NCBI GenBank assembly: GCA_947625255.1
Contig: CANQNT010000021.1
Coordinates: forward strand, 1 to 53,244
DNA length: 53,244 nucleotides
Direction of reading: 5' to 3'
DNA from: an uncultured Acetatifactor sp.
GTDB lineage: Bacteria; Bacillota; Clostridia; Lachnospirales; Lachnospiraceae
Shown here: piece by piece, positions 34,910 through 45,219 of the stretch
Numbering within the stretch: position 1 is the stretch's first letter
Layout: every line of letters begins with the position of its first letter
Made by a program: the position numbers and the translations under genes
The notes under the pieces: model-generated
The model's database searches: none
What the model was told of the DNA's origin: nothing
The model's input: only the letters and a program-made list of their open reading frames with translations

Positions 34910-35670
34910 TGTCCTCCCCTCCCCGCAAAGCTCCGCACCAGCTCCGTGTAATATTCCTCCAAAGTCTGCTCCTTATTTTTCTCTTTCAGTTCCTCCGCCG
35001 TAAGTTCCATTTGCAGCTTCCCTTGATATAGAAAACCATACCTGGTAGCAAATTCCGAAAATATATGAAGATTCTCGCAGGCACACAAGATCGTAAGCTT
35101 CCTCTCGGCATACAGCTTTAATAGCAGGTTTCGCATCTGCGCCACGCCCTTGGGAGCAAGGTTTTGGTAAGGTTCGTCCAATAAGAGAAGCTCCGGATTC
35201 CCAAGAAGCGATATGGCAATCCCCAGACGCTGCTTCGCGCCGCCGGAAAGCTCCCTTGCTTTCCTTTTCTCCTCCGGGTCCAAACCAACCAACTCCAACA
35301 ATTCGTTCAAGTCCTCCTTTGCGACATCCCTGTCAACGGCCCTGATGCTCTTCTTGTGTATCTTAAGATTCTGCATCGGTGTCAGGTTCTGATAGATGGC
35401 CGGTCCGTTGATCATCGCGCCGATTTTCGCACGCTTTTTCGCCTTACCCTCTTCGGAACTTTCCCCAAAAAGAGTAAAGCTTCCCTCTGTCGGCTTCGCC
35501 AGACCGAGAAACAGACGTATCAGAGTCGTTTTTCCGGCGCCCTGACCTCCGACCAGGCCGTAGATCTCTCCTCTTTGGACTTCCAGAGAGATATGATCGA
35601 CCGCGCAGTGCTTTCGATATGTTTTGGTTAAATCGGTTGTTTTTAGGACCACTTCTGAGGTTGCATTCAT
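34906..35670 (-). CDS. ABC transporter ATP-binding protein with atypical motifs
   Basis: A 254-aa nucleotide-binding protein that energises the adjacent permease. Walker A is GGQGAGKTT (near residue 42), the signature is LSGGAKQRLGIA near 139, and Walker B is ELLLLDEP near 160. The D-loop, normally NGLDP, reads QNLAP, and the switch region, normally SSH, reads CACEN, so the usual Asp and the switch His are missing or displaced. Its ATPase cycle may therefore be asymmetric or weak, although most of the domain is well kept. The ribosome-binding site is weak. The gene lies 170 bases downstream of the tuf terminator. Confidence 0.85.
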   Translation of the reverse strand: MNATSEVVLKTTDLTKTYRKHCAVDHISLEVQRGEIYGLVGGQGAGKTTLIRLFLGLAKPTEGSFTLFGESSEEGKAKKRAKIGAMINGPAIYQNLTPMQNLKIHKKSIRAVDRDVAKEDLNELLELVGLDPEEKRKARELSGGAKQRLGIAISLLGNPELLLLDEPYQNLAPKGVAQMRNLLLKLYAERKLTILCACENLHIFSEFATRYGFLYQGKLQMELTAEELKEKNKEQTLEEYYTELVRSFAGRGGH

Positions 35671-35840
35671 CTCTGTATCATCATTCCATATAATACTGAA
35701 CCGCCCATAGACCGCTTCGTTGTATTATAAATTGCGATGGGGTCTTGTCCAGTCAGGCGACCCGATATCCCACAAAGATATATTAACTCACTGCTCTATA
35801 AAATTCAATAATAAAAGATAAAATAAATATCTTCTATATT

Positions 35841-35879
35841 CCAAGAAAAAGGCCTCCGGGAAATCTCTCGGAAGCCTTT
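35841..35879 (-). terminator. Terminator of the rpsL-rpsG-fusA-tuf operon
   Basis: On the minus strand AAAGGCTTCCG (35879-35869) pairs with CGGAGGCCTTT (35858-35848) over a 10-base loop and is followed by a T-rich TTTTTCTT run. It lies 43 bases after the tuf stop. Confidence 0.85.
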
Positions 35880-35921
35880 GACTTTACTGAATAACTTTTA
35901 GTAAATTCGTTAAAATCCTTA

Positions 35922-37109
35922 TTACTCGATGATCGTAGCCACACGACCAGAACCCACGGTTCTACCACCCTCACGGATAGCGAACGTAAGACCCTGCTCC
36001 ATAGCGATGGGATGGATCAGTTCGATGGTCATCTCGATGTTATCACCAGGCATACACATCTCGGTACCAGCGGGCAGGTTGCAAACGCCGGTAACGTCAG
36101 TGGTTCTGAAATAGAACTGAGGACGATAGTTGTTAAAGAACGGGGTGTGACGGCCGCCCTCATCCTTGGTCAGAACGTAAACCTGAGCGGTAAACTTCTT
36201 ATGGCAGGTAACGGTCTTGGGTTTTGCAAGAACCTGACCTCTTTCAATTTCATTTCTCTGGATACCACGAAGCAGAGCGCCGATGTTATCACCGGCCTGA
36301 GCCTCATCCAGCATCTTACGGAACATTTCAATACCGGTAACAACGGTCTGCTTGGTATCTTCCTTAATACCAACGATCTCAACCGGCTCATTCAGATGCA
36401 GAGTACCACGCTCCACACGACCGGTAGCAACGGTACCACGACCGGTAATGGTGAATACATCTTCTACAGGCATCAGGAAAGGCTTGTCGGTGTCACGCTG
36501 AGGATCAGGAATATACTCATCAACAGTGTGCATCAGCTCCATGATCTTGTCGCCCCACTCGCTGCTGGGATCTTCCAGAGCTTTCAGAGCAGAACCCTGA
36601 ATAATAGGACAATCGTTGAAGCCATACTCCTCCAGCTGCTCGGTGATTTCCATCTCAACCAGCTCAAGAAGCTCGGGATCGTCAACCATATCAACCTTGT
36701 TCATGAATACTACGATATAAGGAACACCCACCTGACGGGACAGAAGGATATGCTCCTTGGTCTGAGCCATAACGCCATCGGTAGCGGCAACTACCAGAAT
36801 AGCGCCGTCCATCTGTGCGGCACCAGTGATCATGTTCTTTACATAGTCAGCATGGCCCGGGCAGTCAACATGCGCATAATGTCTCTTCTCAGTCTCATAC
36901 TCAACGTGAGCGGTAGAAATGGTTATACCACGTGCCTTCTCTTCGGGAGCCTTGTCGATCTGATCAAATGCAACAACCTGGCCGGTGCCCAGTCTCTCAT
37001 GCAGGGTCTTGGTAATAGCAGCCGTCAGAGTGGTCTTACCATGGTCTACATGACCAATGGTGCCAATGTTACAATGGGGCTTAGTTCTTTCAAATTTAGC
37101 TTTTGCCAT
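35922..37109 (-). CDS. tuf: Translation elongation factor Tu
   Basis: A 395-aa GTPase that brings aminoacyl-tRNA to the ribosome. GTPase motifs are G1 GHVDHGKTT (residues 19-27), the switch I GITIS, G3 DCPGH (about 81) and G4 NKVD (about 136), followed by beta-barrel domains 2 and 3 ending [11 protein letters not shown]. The start [12 protein letters not shown] at 37109, after AAGGAGG, is preferred to an upstream frame from 37136. Length is standard. It follows fusA after a 188-base gap with its own strong promoter. Confidence 0.98.
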   Translation of the reverse strand: MAKAKFERTKPHCNIGTIGHVDHGKTTLTAAITKTLHERLGTGQVVAFDQIDKAPEEKARGITISTAHVEYETEKRHYAHVDCPGHADYVKNMITGAAQMDGAILVVAATDGVMAQTKEHILLSRQVGVPYIVVFMNKVDMVDDPELLELVEMEITEQLEEYGFNDCPIIQGSALKALEDPSSEWGDKIMELMHTVDEYIPDPQRDTDKPFLMPVEDVFTITGRGTVATGRVERGTLHLNEPVEIVGIKEDTKQTVVTGIEMFRKMLDEAQAGDNIGALLRGIQRNEIERGQVLAKPKTVTCHKKFTAQVYVLTKDEGGRHTPFFNNYRPQFYFRTTDVTGVCNLPAGTEMCMPGDNIEMTIELIHPIAMEQGLTFAIREGGRTVGSGRVATIIE

Positions 37110-37194
37110 TATTGCAGTCCTCCTTAATAAAATCAACTATTTGTTTGCCGAAGCGCTCTTCCACGCGTTCGGCGTGAAAACTTCGCTATCACTG

Positions 37195-37223
37195 ATTATA
37201 TTAAATAATCATGGTTTTTTCAA
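37195..37223 (-). promoter_or_regulatory. tuf promoter
   Basis: TTGAAA (37223-37218), a 17-bp spacer and TATAAT (37200-37195) on the minus strand. It gives a leader of about 80 bases in which GCCGAA and TTCGGC can pair. It allows tuf expression independent of rpsL-fusA. Confidence 0.75.
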
Positions 37224-37297
37224 GTCATTTTTACAAATTATTAAATAATTTTGCGGCAATTCCTGCCCGTTATCAGCGGAAAATCGCGCCTTAACGC

Positions 37298-39415
37298 TTA
37301 TTTCTGCTTGGCGGAAAGCACTTTCTCCTGAACGTTCTTCGGAACCTGCTCATATCTCTCAAAGAACATGGAGTAGTTGCCGCGGCCCTGGGTGCGGGAA
37401 CGCAGATCCGTGGAATAACCGAACATCTCGGCAAGGGGAACGAACGCGCGTACCATCTTGCCACCGCCGATGTCATCCATTCCTTCAATACGTCCGCGGC
37501 GGGAGTTGATATCGCCGATGACATCTCCCATATACTCCTCGGGCATGGTCACTTCCACTTTCATGATGGGCTCCATCAGAACCGGCGCCGCTTTCTGCAT
37601 CGCTTCCTTGAAAGCCATACTTCCGGCAATGTGGAATGCCATTTCGGAAGAGTCTACCTCATGGTAGGAACCGTCAAATACGTTAGCGTAAACACCTACC
37701 ACGGGGAATCCGCCCAGAATACCCGTATGAGTGGCCTCCTCAATGCCCTCGCCAACGGCGGGAATATATTCCTTAGGGATCGCTCCGCCGACAACCGAGG
37801 ATTCAAACTTAAACAGCTGATCACCGTTGGGATCCATCGGCTCGAATCTAACTTTACAATGTCCATACTGTCCGCGTCCGCCGGACTGTCTCGCATACTT
37901 GGAATCCACTTCCACGGTCTTGGTAATGGCTTCCTTGTAAGCCACCTGAGGAGCGCCTACGTTTGCCTCCACCTTGAACTCACGCAACAGTCTGTCCACG
38001 ATGATCTCCAAGTGCAGCTCGCCCATACCGGCGATAATGGTCTGGCCCGTTTCGGGATTGCTGTGCGCACGGAACGTGGGATCCTCTTCCGCAAGCTTTG
38101 CAAGAGCCTCACCCATCTTGCTCTGACCGGCCTTGGTCTTAGGCTCGATGGCCAGCTCGATTACGGGCTCAGGGAATTCCATGGACTCCAGGATTACCGG
38201 ATGCTGCTCATCACAGATGGTGTCGCCGGTCGTCGTGAACTTGAAGCCAACCGCCGCGGCGATATCCCCGGAATATACCTTATCCAGCTCAGTCCTCTTA
38301 TTTGCATGCATCTGAAGAATACGGCCTACACGCTCTTTCTTATCCTTGGTGGCGTTCAGAACATAGGAACCGGAGTTCATGGTACCGGAGTACACACGGA
38401 AGAATGCCAGCTTTCCTACGAAAGGATCCGCCATGATCTTGAATGCCAGCGCGGCAAAAGGCTCATCGTCAGAGGAATGTCTCTCAACCTCGTTGCCGTT
38501 AAGATCCACGCCCTTGATGGGCGGGATATCGGTGGGAGCGGGCATATACTCCAGGATCGCGTCCAGAAGCTTCTGGACGCCCTTGTTGCGGTATGCGGAA
38601 CCGCAGCAAACCGGGATGGCTCTGCATTCGCAGGTGGCCTGTCTCAGCGCTTTCTTCATCTGTTCTACGCTAGGCTCCTCGCCCTCCAGATACATCTCTG
38701 TCAAGTCATCATCCAGTTCGCAGATCTTCTCAATCAATTCCGAACGATACAGCTCCGCGTCATCAGCCATGTCGCCAAGGTCGTCCGTCACAGTGATATT
38801 GTCGCCCTTTTCATCATTATAGATGTAGGCTTTCATCTCGAACAAATCAATGATTCCTTTAAATTCATCTTCCTTACCAATCGGAAGCTGAAGAATGATG
38901 GCGTTTTTACCAAGTCTGGTCCTGATCTGATCTACTGCCCCATAGAAATTCGCGCCCATGATGTCCATCTTATTAATGAACGCCATACGAGGCACGTTAT
39001 AGGTGTCTGCCTGTCTCCAGACATTCTCGGACTGGGGTTCCACGCCTCCTTTCGCACAAAACACGCCTACGGCGCCGTCCAGCACGCGAAGAGAACGCTC
39101 AACCTCAACAGTAAAATCAACGTGGCCAGGAGTATCAATGATGTTGATACGGTGCTCCAACGCGCCGGGCATGGGCTTCGTCTCTTTTTCCAAAGTCCAG
39201 TGGCAGGTTGTAGCAGCAGATGTGATGGTAATACCCCTCTCCTGCTCTTGTTCCATCCAGTCCATTGTAGCAGTACCCTCATGAGTATCACCAATCTTGT
39301 AATTCACACCGGTATAATACAAAATACGCTCTGTCAACGTGGTCTTACCAGCGTCGATGTGCGCCATAATACCGATATTTCTGGTTCTCTCTAATGGATA
39401 TTCTCTTCCAGCCAA
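37298..39415 (-). CDS. fusA: Translation elongation factor G
   Basis: A 705-aa GTPase that drives ribosomal translocation. Motifs are G1 AHIDAGKTT (residues 17-25), G2 with [11 protein letters not shown]3 DTPGHVDF (about 95) and G4 NKMD (about 149), then domains II-V ending near [11 protein letters not shown]. The start codon is TTG at 39415, preceded by AGGAGGAG at good spacing; no ATG lies nearby that would give the conserved N terminus [17 protein letters not shown]. It is 25 bases after rpsG in the str operon. Confidence 0.98.
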   Translation of the reverse strand: MAGREYPLERTRNIGIMAHIDAGKTTLTERILYYTGVNYKIGDTHEGTATMDWMEQEQERGITITSAATTCHWTLEKETKPMPGALEHRINIIDTPGHVDFTVEVERSLRVLDGAVGVFCAKGGVEPQSENVWRQADTYNVPRMAFINKMDIMGANFYGAVDQIRTRLGKNAIILQLPIGKEDEFKGIIDLFEMKAYIYNDEKGDNITVTDDLGDMADDAELYRSELIEKICELDDDLTEMYLEGEEPSVEQMKKALRQATCECRAIPVCCGSAYRNKGVQKLLDAILEYMPAPTDIPPIKGVDLNGNEVERHSSDDEPFAALAFKIMADPFVGKLAFFRVYSGTMNSGSYVLNATKDKKERVGRILQMHANKRTELDKVYSGDIAAAVGFKFTTTGDTICDEQHPVILESMEFPEPVIELAIEPKTKAGQSKMGEALAKLAEEDPTFRAHSNPETGQTIIAGMGELHLEIIVDRLLREFKVEANVGAPQVAYKEAITKTVEVDSKYARQSGGRGQYGHCKVRFEPMDPNGDQLFKFESSVVGGAIPKEYIPAVGEGIEEATHTGILGGFPVVGVYANVFDGSYHEVDSSEMAFHIAGSMAFKEAMQKAAPVLMEPIMKVEVTMPEEYMGDVIGDINSRRGRIEGMDDIGGGKMVRAFVPLAEMFGYSTDLRSRTQGRGNYSMFFERYEQVPKNVQEKVLSAKQK

Positions 39416-39440
39416 GGTTTTCTCCTCCTAAATAACCGCA

Positions 39441-39965
<525 letters not shown>

Positions 39966-40061
39966 TCACATGTGTTTCCCCAAGTGTTCGTGCTGTGATA
40001 TCTGCCTTACAGAATTCCAACACTTTTCTTAGTTCGTTTAGTGGTACTGGCAACTGCCTGA

Positions 40062-40487
40062 TTACTTCTTCTTGGCAGCCTTAGGTCTCTTAGCGCCGTA
40101 TTTGGAACGGCCCTGCTTTCTGTTCGCAACGCCAGCGGTATCAAGGGTACCACGGATAATGTGATATCTCACACCGGGCATATCCTTGACTCTGCCGCCT
40201 CTGATCAGTACAACGCTGTGCTCCTGCAGATTATGACCCTCGCCGGGAATGTAACTGGTCACTTCGATTCCGTTAGAAAGACGCACTCTGGCGATCTTCC
40301 TCATTGCGGAGTTCGGCTTCTTAGGGGTATCAGTCGTAACCTTTGTGCACACGCCTCTCTTCTGGGGAGCAGAAGCGTCCGTAGCTTTCTTGCTCAAAGA
40401 GTTGTACCCTTTCTGCAAAGCAGGAGCCGTTGACTTCTTAACCGATGTTTCACGCCCTTTTCTTACTAACTGGTTAAATGTTGGCAT
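40062..40487 (-). CDS. rpsL: 30S ribosomal protein S12
   Basis: A 141-aa protein of the decoding centre. The conserved block [20 protein letters not shown] carries the lysine whose change gives streptomycin resistance; it is wild type here. A second key block [21 protein letters not shown] follows, and the tail is basic ([13 protein letters not shown]). AGAGGTG precedes the ATG. First gene of the str operon, with its own promoter. Confidence 0.98.
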   Translation of the reverse strand: MPTFNQLVRKGRETSVKKSTAPALQKGYNSLSKKATDASAPQKRGVCTKVTTDTPKKPNSAMRKIARVRLSNGIEVTSYIPGEGHNLQEHSVVLIRGGRVKDMPGVRYHIIRGTLDTAGVANRKQGRSKYGAKRPKAAKKK

Positions 40488-40623
40488 TCTGTTTCACCTC
40501 TTTCTGCATTATAGTATTGATAATTTTTTCCAACTTATTCACTGATACAAAAAACATCTGCGAACAAGCCGCCGTCAATCCAGCGCATCATAAAAAAACG
40601 CACTTAAACCGACACGCTTTAAT

Positions 40624-40652
40624 AGTATACTTGTTCACAGATGCATTGTCAA
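40624..40652 (-). promoter_or_regulatory. rpsL (str operon) promoter
   Basis: TTGACA (40652-40647), a 17-bp spacer and TATACT (40629-40624) on the minus strand, close to consensus. Transcription starts near 40617, leaving a 130-base leader. The spacer region (40630-40643) is complementary, with one mismatch, to 40555-40568 in the leader. Confidence 0.8.
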
Positions 40653-40738
40653 TAGATTTTTAAAAATTTTTCCAGTTTCGCGCAGCGACAAAGCGCCCAT
40701 TTACGCGGTTTCACAACTGATTCGCCGGGGCTTGCCGT

Positions 40739-41590
40739 TTAATCACGGGCCAGGATGACGTCCAGATATCTGCGCAGGGCGTCCTGCCAGGCAGGCAGTC
40801 TCTCAAATCCATTCGCCGTCAGCTTCTCCTTGCTCATACGGCTGTTGGTAGGCCGCTTGGCCTTGGCCGGATATTCAGAAGCAGACACCGGAATCACATT
40901 TACTTTCACGCCGGCCTGACGGAAAATCTCGCAGGCGAATTCATACCAGGTGCAGATTCCCTCATTGGTGGCATGGTAAAACCCGTACTTATCGGTCTGA
41001 ATCATATCCACCAGCAATCTGGCCAAGTCATAAGTATAGGTAGGCGAGCCAAACTGATCATTGACCACCGTCAGGGTATCCGTGGTCTTAGCCTTATTCA
41101 GGACCGCCTTGATGAAATTCTTCCCATTGACGCCGAACACCCAGGCAATACGGACAATGAAATATTGATCCAATGCCTCCGTGACCGCCAGCTCACCCTC
41201 GTATTTCGTCTGGCCGTACACATTTAGCGGATTCCGCTCATCATCAGGCTCCCAGGGACGAGTCCCCTGACCGTCAAACACATAATCCGTACTGATATAC
41301 ATCATCTTGATTCCCAGATCCTTACAAACCCTGGCAATATTGGCCGTGCCGCCAGCGTTCACACGTCGGCACAGCTCTACGTTATCCTCCGCCGCATCCA
41401 CCGCGGTATAGGCCGCGCAATGGATCACCGCGTCCGGAGCGGCTTCCCTGATCACACGATCCACACTTGAGGCATCCGTGATATCCATCTCCTGAATATC
41501 CACGCCGATGGCTTCGATTCCCCTTTTCTCCAGTTCATTCACCACGTCATAGCCAAGCTGACCCCGCACACCCGTCACAAATACCTTCAT
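40739..41590 (-). CDS. rfbD: dTDP-4-dehydrorhamnose reductase
   Basis: The last enzyme of dTDP-L-rhamnose synthesis, reducing dTDP-4-dehydro-L-rhamnose with NADPH. The 283-aa short-chain dehydrogenase has the Rossmann motif GVRGQLG at residues 7-13, the STDYVFDGQG block near 100, and catalytic YGQTK (Tyr 125, Lys 129). The rest of the rhamnose pathway (rfbA, rfbB, rfbC) is not in the window. It is an unusual neighbour for rpsL and shows its own weak upstream gap of 110 bases after the BlaR1-like gene. Confidence 0.92.
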   Translation of the reverse strand: MKVFVTGVRGQLGYDVVNELEKRGIEAIGVDIQEMDITDASSVDRVIREAAPDAVIHCAAYTAVDAAEDNVELCRRVNAGGTANIARVCKDLGIKMMYISTDYVFDGQGTRPWEPDDERNPLNVYGQTKYEGELAVTEALDQYFIVRIAWVFGVNGKNFIKAVLNKAKTTDTLTVVNDQFGSPTYTYDLARLLVDMIQTDKYGFYHATNEGICTWYEFACEIFRQAGVKVNVIPVSASEYPAKAKRPTNSRMSKEKLTANGFERLPAWQDALRRYLDVILARD

Positions 41591-41700
41591 CTTTTCTCCT
41601 TATCCGCTTCCAGGCGGTCCGACCGTCCGGAATACCCAGTATTTTCTCAATTTCTCTTACCAGTATACTCCATGTCCGTCCAAAAGAAAAGACCAATTTT

Positions 41701-44541
41701 TTAATAATACTCCCTCTTTTCCTCGCTAATGCTCTTTTCCAGGATGACAAAGCCGTTCTCATTATCCGCGGGATATAGAAGAAAGCTGACATAACCGTAC
41801 TCCTCACCCCAGTCCGTAAACATCTGAAACTGCACGAATATCGCGTCATAAAACGCTTCGCGGTGGTGTCTGCTTTCCACCAGGCGATACTGCAGGCTGG
41901 GATTGTCAGAGCATCCGATATAATAGGATCCATCCTGATAATAAAGCGCCGTGCTTCTTGCCGGCATCTCTTCCGGCTTAGGCTCGTAGACGGGCATCTC
42001 TACCCCCAGAATCAGGCGGGCTCGCTCTTGTACCTCTTCCAGACTGACCTTGACCTGGTCTTCCCACATCTCCAAATCGTCACGGTAGACCCGTACCAGT
42101 TCTTTATCACCCAAATCGTCATAAGGAATCCCCGTGTAAGCACCGAAGATAAAGTCATGCCAGAAATCCACATCAAGACTGTCATACCCCGAAAACTCCG
42201 GCAGCACCAGACACATTTCCTGTAGAAAAGACTCCGCGGATTCCGGCAACGAATAATCCGTGGTTCCCTCCTCCCAGACATCGGCAATTTCCCACAGACC
42301 AATGGACTGTACACGGCGGGTGATTTCCGGATATGCGGGCTTCAGTTGAAAATAAAGATAATGAATATCCCCATCCACCAACACCTCGCAGCACGCAAGG
42401 ATCTCCGACGAAATCATTTCAGGGAAATAAACATTCACAACCTGCACGGACTGTTGGGCCTGCCGATGGCTTTGGAACAACGTCCCGGCAAAATTTTCAA
42501 AACCATTCCAATAATAATCCGATGCACAGGCGGACAGCCGTCCCACGAAGTCACTATGGTAGACACCGAAGTTATCCAAATCAAACCGGCCGCCATCCTG
42601 ATAGACTACCCTGGCACAAATATCACTGCCATTGTAATCCACAATGACTTGATCGTCCACATAAAAACCAATCCCCGCGCTTAACATAATAGAAGCACTT
42701 CCATTGCTTCCGGATGATACCAAAAACCTCACCTGGTCATAAATGTCCACATTGTCATAATATGCGCCCTCTTCATCCGCGAAAATTGCCAAGCCCGCCT
42801 CCATGCCATCCACATAGGGCTGTGTGCCGGATTCCGTGGACTGAAAACTCAAATGTGACCGCAGCAGTGCCAGATAATCAGCATCCAGGAACTGATAAAC
42901 GCTTAAGTTCCCGTCCTCATCCCGATCCGCCAGGAAGAAAGAATCAATAGAGACCCCCGTTCCATGTAAGAGATTCAGGACAATGGCCAGCTCCGCATCT
43001 CCGTCGCCGTCATAATCCGCTTCCCAAATCTTCGGCAGATTCCCGTAATTTTCGGCATAGCCACAGTGGATTTCCGCATAATGCCCGTCCATTTCCAGCA
43101 ACATGGTGTTAAGATCGCCTTTGCCATAGAGCAGAAAGCTTTCTGACTCCGCCAACAGATAGGTACGGTTCTCAGTACCGGGTTCCAGGCCGCCAAGCAC
43201 GTCATAAAAATCATTTCGGATATCCTGAATCTGCGCCAGATCCCAGCCTTCCTCCCCGGGATTACAGGGGGTGCCGATCACTGCTTCTTCCCAAAACCTA
43301 TAATAATCATCGGTTCCCGACTCCTGTCCCGAAGAAGAGGAAGCTTCCGCCGCTGATGCCTCATCAGGAATCTCATCGGACAAATTCTCACCGGCCTGCA
43401 TATTCTGTTTGTCTTGACTGTCTTGATTATCTCCACCGTTCTGACCGTTTTCCAACTGGTCCTCTCCGCTGGATGCCTGATTGGAGGAATCCAGTGTTCC
43501 GTCCTCCAACTTCTCGGCTTTCGGACGCATGGTCAGCCCCAGGGCCAGAACCACCACGCCTATAACGGCAGCCGTCGTAATCACCACGCTTCTCTTCTTT
43601 TCCCTGAGCACATTCTTAATCCTGCTCTCCAATGCGGGCTTTCCAAAATTGAGAGAAGTCACCAGAAAACCGTTCTGTGCGGCGGCAAACCTCAGCAGGC
43701 TGGCCGCATATTGCTTCCGAATCTGTCCGGAAGTATGATGCAGCACCTTTTCATCACAGGACACTTCCATATCCTGACAGAATAGAACCAGTGCAACCCA
43801 GGCCAGCGGATTAAACCAGTGCATAGCCGTAATGCACAGCGCGACAGGCTTGATCAGATAATCCCTGCGTTTCCAATGATAGAGCTCGTGCGCCACGATA
43901 TAGGAGCGTTCCACCTCCATCATTCCCACAGGCAAATATACGATTGGGCGGATCATCCCAAACAGAAATGCGGATTGGATGGAATCCACTTCCCGGATGC
44001 GCCTCTCGGGATCCCAGGAAACCACGTTCCCTTTTCGGATCCGTTTCCGCAGCTTCAGATACTCGGCAAAATTGATTCCCAGAATCACGACAATGCCCAC
44101 CAGCCAGATGATGCCCGCGATTCTCATAACGGGAGAATTTCCCTCGCTTGCATCTCCTCTGGCCGCTCCATTCCGATAACGTTCCAAGAGCTCATCATTT
44201 CCCGTTTCAACCGGATGAAAACCATTCCCCAAGGTATCCAGCAAAGCCTGTGGTATCCCATTCTCGGGACTCCAATTCTCTACCGGGAAAACATTTTGCC
44301 CATTTATGGCAGACTTTCCCTCCCCCTCGACGGAAAATTCTGCCACCTGTCTTGGTATCAGACTGAAGTCGCTTTGCCAAAAAAACGGAATACTCAAATT
44401 CAAAAATACTACAAACCACAAATAATACGCATATTTTCTTTCACATTTCCAAAGGAGTCGCCTTGCCAGCATGACAATCACCACGCTATAACAACCCACA
44501 AGACTCATTTCCAGTATTTTTTCAAAAACCGCTTGTATCAT
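41701..44541 (-). CDS. BlaR1/MecR1-like M56 metallopeptidase sensor with an unusual extracellular domain
   Basis: A 946-aa membrane protein. The N-terminal 330 residues form the M56 peptidase unit: several membrane helices and the zinc motif VAHELYHWKRRDYL (about residue 225). A membrane helix (VVITTAAVIGVVVLALGL) leads to a Ser/Gln/Asp-rich linker and then 500 extracellular residues. These lack the S-x-x-K and K-T-G motifs of a penicillin-binding domain but contain a VCBS/FG-GAP-like DYDGDGDAELAIV near residue 520. By family logic it senses an outside signal and triggers cleavage of the BlaI-like repressor encoded just upstream. The ligand is probably not a beta-lactam. ATG 44541 follows AGAGGAG. 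Confidence 0.85.
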   Translation of the reverse strand: MIQAVFEKILEMSLVGCYSVVIVMLARRLLWKCERKYAYYLWFVVFLNLSIPFFWQSDFSLIPRQVAEFSVEGEGKSAINGQNVFPVENWSPENGIPQALLDTLGNGFHPVETGNDELLERYRNGAARGDASEGNSPVMRIAGIIWLVGIVVILGINFAEYLKLRKRIRKGNVVSWDPERRIREVDSIQSAFLFGMIRPIVYLPVGMMEVERSYIVAHELYHWKRRDYLIKPVALCITAMHWFNPLAWVALVLFCQDMEVSCDEKVLHHTSGQIRKQYAASLLRFAAAQNGFLVTSLNFGKPALESRIKNVLREKKRSVVITTAAVIGVVVLALGLTMRPKAEKLEDGTLDSSNQASSGEDQLENGQNGGDNQDSQDKQNMQAGENLSDEIPDEASAAEASSSSGQESGTDDYYRFWEEAVIGTPCNPGEEGWDLAQIQDIRNDFYDVLGGLEPGTENRTYLLAESESFLLYGKGDLNTMLLEMDGHYAEIHCGYAENYGNLPKIWEADYDGDGDAELAIVLNLLHGTGVSIDSFFLADRDEDGNLSVYQFLDADYLALLRSHLSFQSTESGTQPYVDGMEAGLAIFADEEGAYYDNVDIYDQVRFLVSSGSNGSASIMLSAGIGFYVDDQVIVDYNGSDICARVVYQDGGRFDLDNFGVYHSDFVGRLSACASDYYWNGFENFAGTLFQSHRQAQQSVQVVNVYFPEMISSEILACCEVLVDGDIHYLYFQLKPAYPEITRRVQSIGLWEIADVWEEGTTDYSLPESAESFLQEMCLVLPEFSGYDSLDVDFWHDFIFGAYTGIPYDDLGDKELVRVYRDDLEMWEDQVKVSLEEVQERARLILGVEMPVYEPKPEEMPARSTALYYQDGSYYIGCSDNPSLQYRLVESRHHREAFYDAIFVQFQMFTDWGEEYGYVSFLLYPADNENGFVILEKSISEEKREYY

Positions 44542-44619
44542 AAACACTCCTCTCTGCTTTCCGAACCTTTTCGGAGCACCCCTACGTTCCCTCATTCAAT
44601 TGTGCGCGGCCCCCTGCGC

Positions 44620-44982
44620 TCAATCCTCACGATAGTCTTCAATCAGCTTCGCCAATTCCTCAATTTCCCTGCGGTTCAGCTTCTTGTGCTCTAAAAATGC
44701 CGCCACAAAGCCTGGTAGTGAGCCATTATAGTTCTCCTCCAAATAATTTTCACCCTTTTTCCTGGCGTATTCTTCCTTGCTCATCAACGAAGTCACGATC
44801 GCCCCCTCGTTTCGGAAAATTCCGTTTTCACAGATTTTTCTTAGTACCGTGTAAGTAGTGGATTTTTTCCATCCAAGATGCTCCATCGCCAGTTTCACTA
44901 ACGTGCCGCTGGGAATCGGCTCTTTCTCCCAGATCAACTGGGCCAATTCGTTTTCCGCTTGCGTCATCACATAAGTGACCAT
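44620..44982 (-). CDS. BlaI/MecI/CopY-family repressor
   Basis: A 120-aa winged-helix repressor. The N-terminal MTQAENELAQLIWEKEPIPSG and KKSTTYTVLRKICENG (recognition helix, about residue 42) match the family, as does the LMSKEEYARKKGENYLEENY region where the cognate receptor normally cuts. It should dimerise on the large inverted repeat just upstream and so repress itself and the downstream receptor gene. ATG 44982 follows TAGGAGG; a longer frame to 45003 is unlikely. Confidence 0.92.
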   Translation of the reverse strand: MVTYVMTQAENELAQLIWEKEPIPSGTLVKLAMEHLGWKKSTTYTVLRKICENGIFRNEGAIVTSLMSKEEYARKKGENYLEENYNGSLPGFVAAFLEHKKLNRREIEELAKLIEDYRED

Positions 44983-45060
44983 CGTTTTACCTCCTATTTT
45001 CATTTTTTCATTCCATAACTTTCGCGAAAATTGATTGAAATTTTCCTTAAATTATCTGTT

Positions 45061-45114
45061 GGTTTAAAAGTTTTAAACTATATATAGTCTAAAACTTTTA
45101 AACCGCTTTGTCAA
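45061..45114 (-). promoter_or_regulatory. blaI-like promoter with a 44-bp inverted-repeat operator
   Basis: On the minus strand TTGACA (45114-45109), a 17-bp spacer and TAGACT (45091-45086). The region 45061-45104 is one inverted repeat: GGTTTAAAAGTTTTA, a 14-base centre containing CTATATATAG, then TAAAACTTTTAAACC, with only one mismatched pair. It covers the spacer, the -10 box and the start site, so repressor binding would block transcription. Confidence 0.8.
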
Positions 45115-45133
45115 GGCATTTTTTCATTTTTAT

Positions 45134-45166
45134 AAAAAAAGATGCAAAGCGTTTCCGCCCTGCATC
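45134..45166 (-). terminator. rpoC terminator
   Basis: On the minus strand GATGCAGGGCG (45166-45156) pairs with CGCTTTGCATC (45151-45141), with two G-U pairs, over a GAAA loop, followed by seven T. It ends the rpoBC transcript 54 bases after the rpoC stop. Confidence 0.88.
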
Positions 45167-45219
45167 CTTTCTGATTGCCTCATACTCATTTTTTTGCCTG
45201 TCAATCATTCTTTTATCTG

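Noticed and set aside
37631..39394. 587-codon plus-strand ORF opposite fusA
   Set aside because: It is the shadow of a conserved GC-rich gene; fusA is unambiguous and the antisense protein has no recognisable features.
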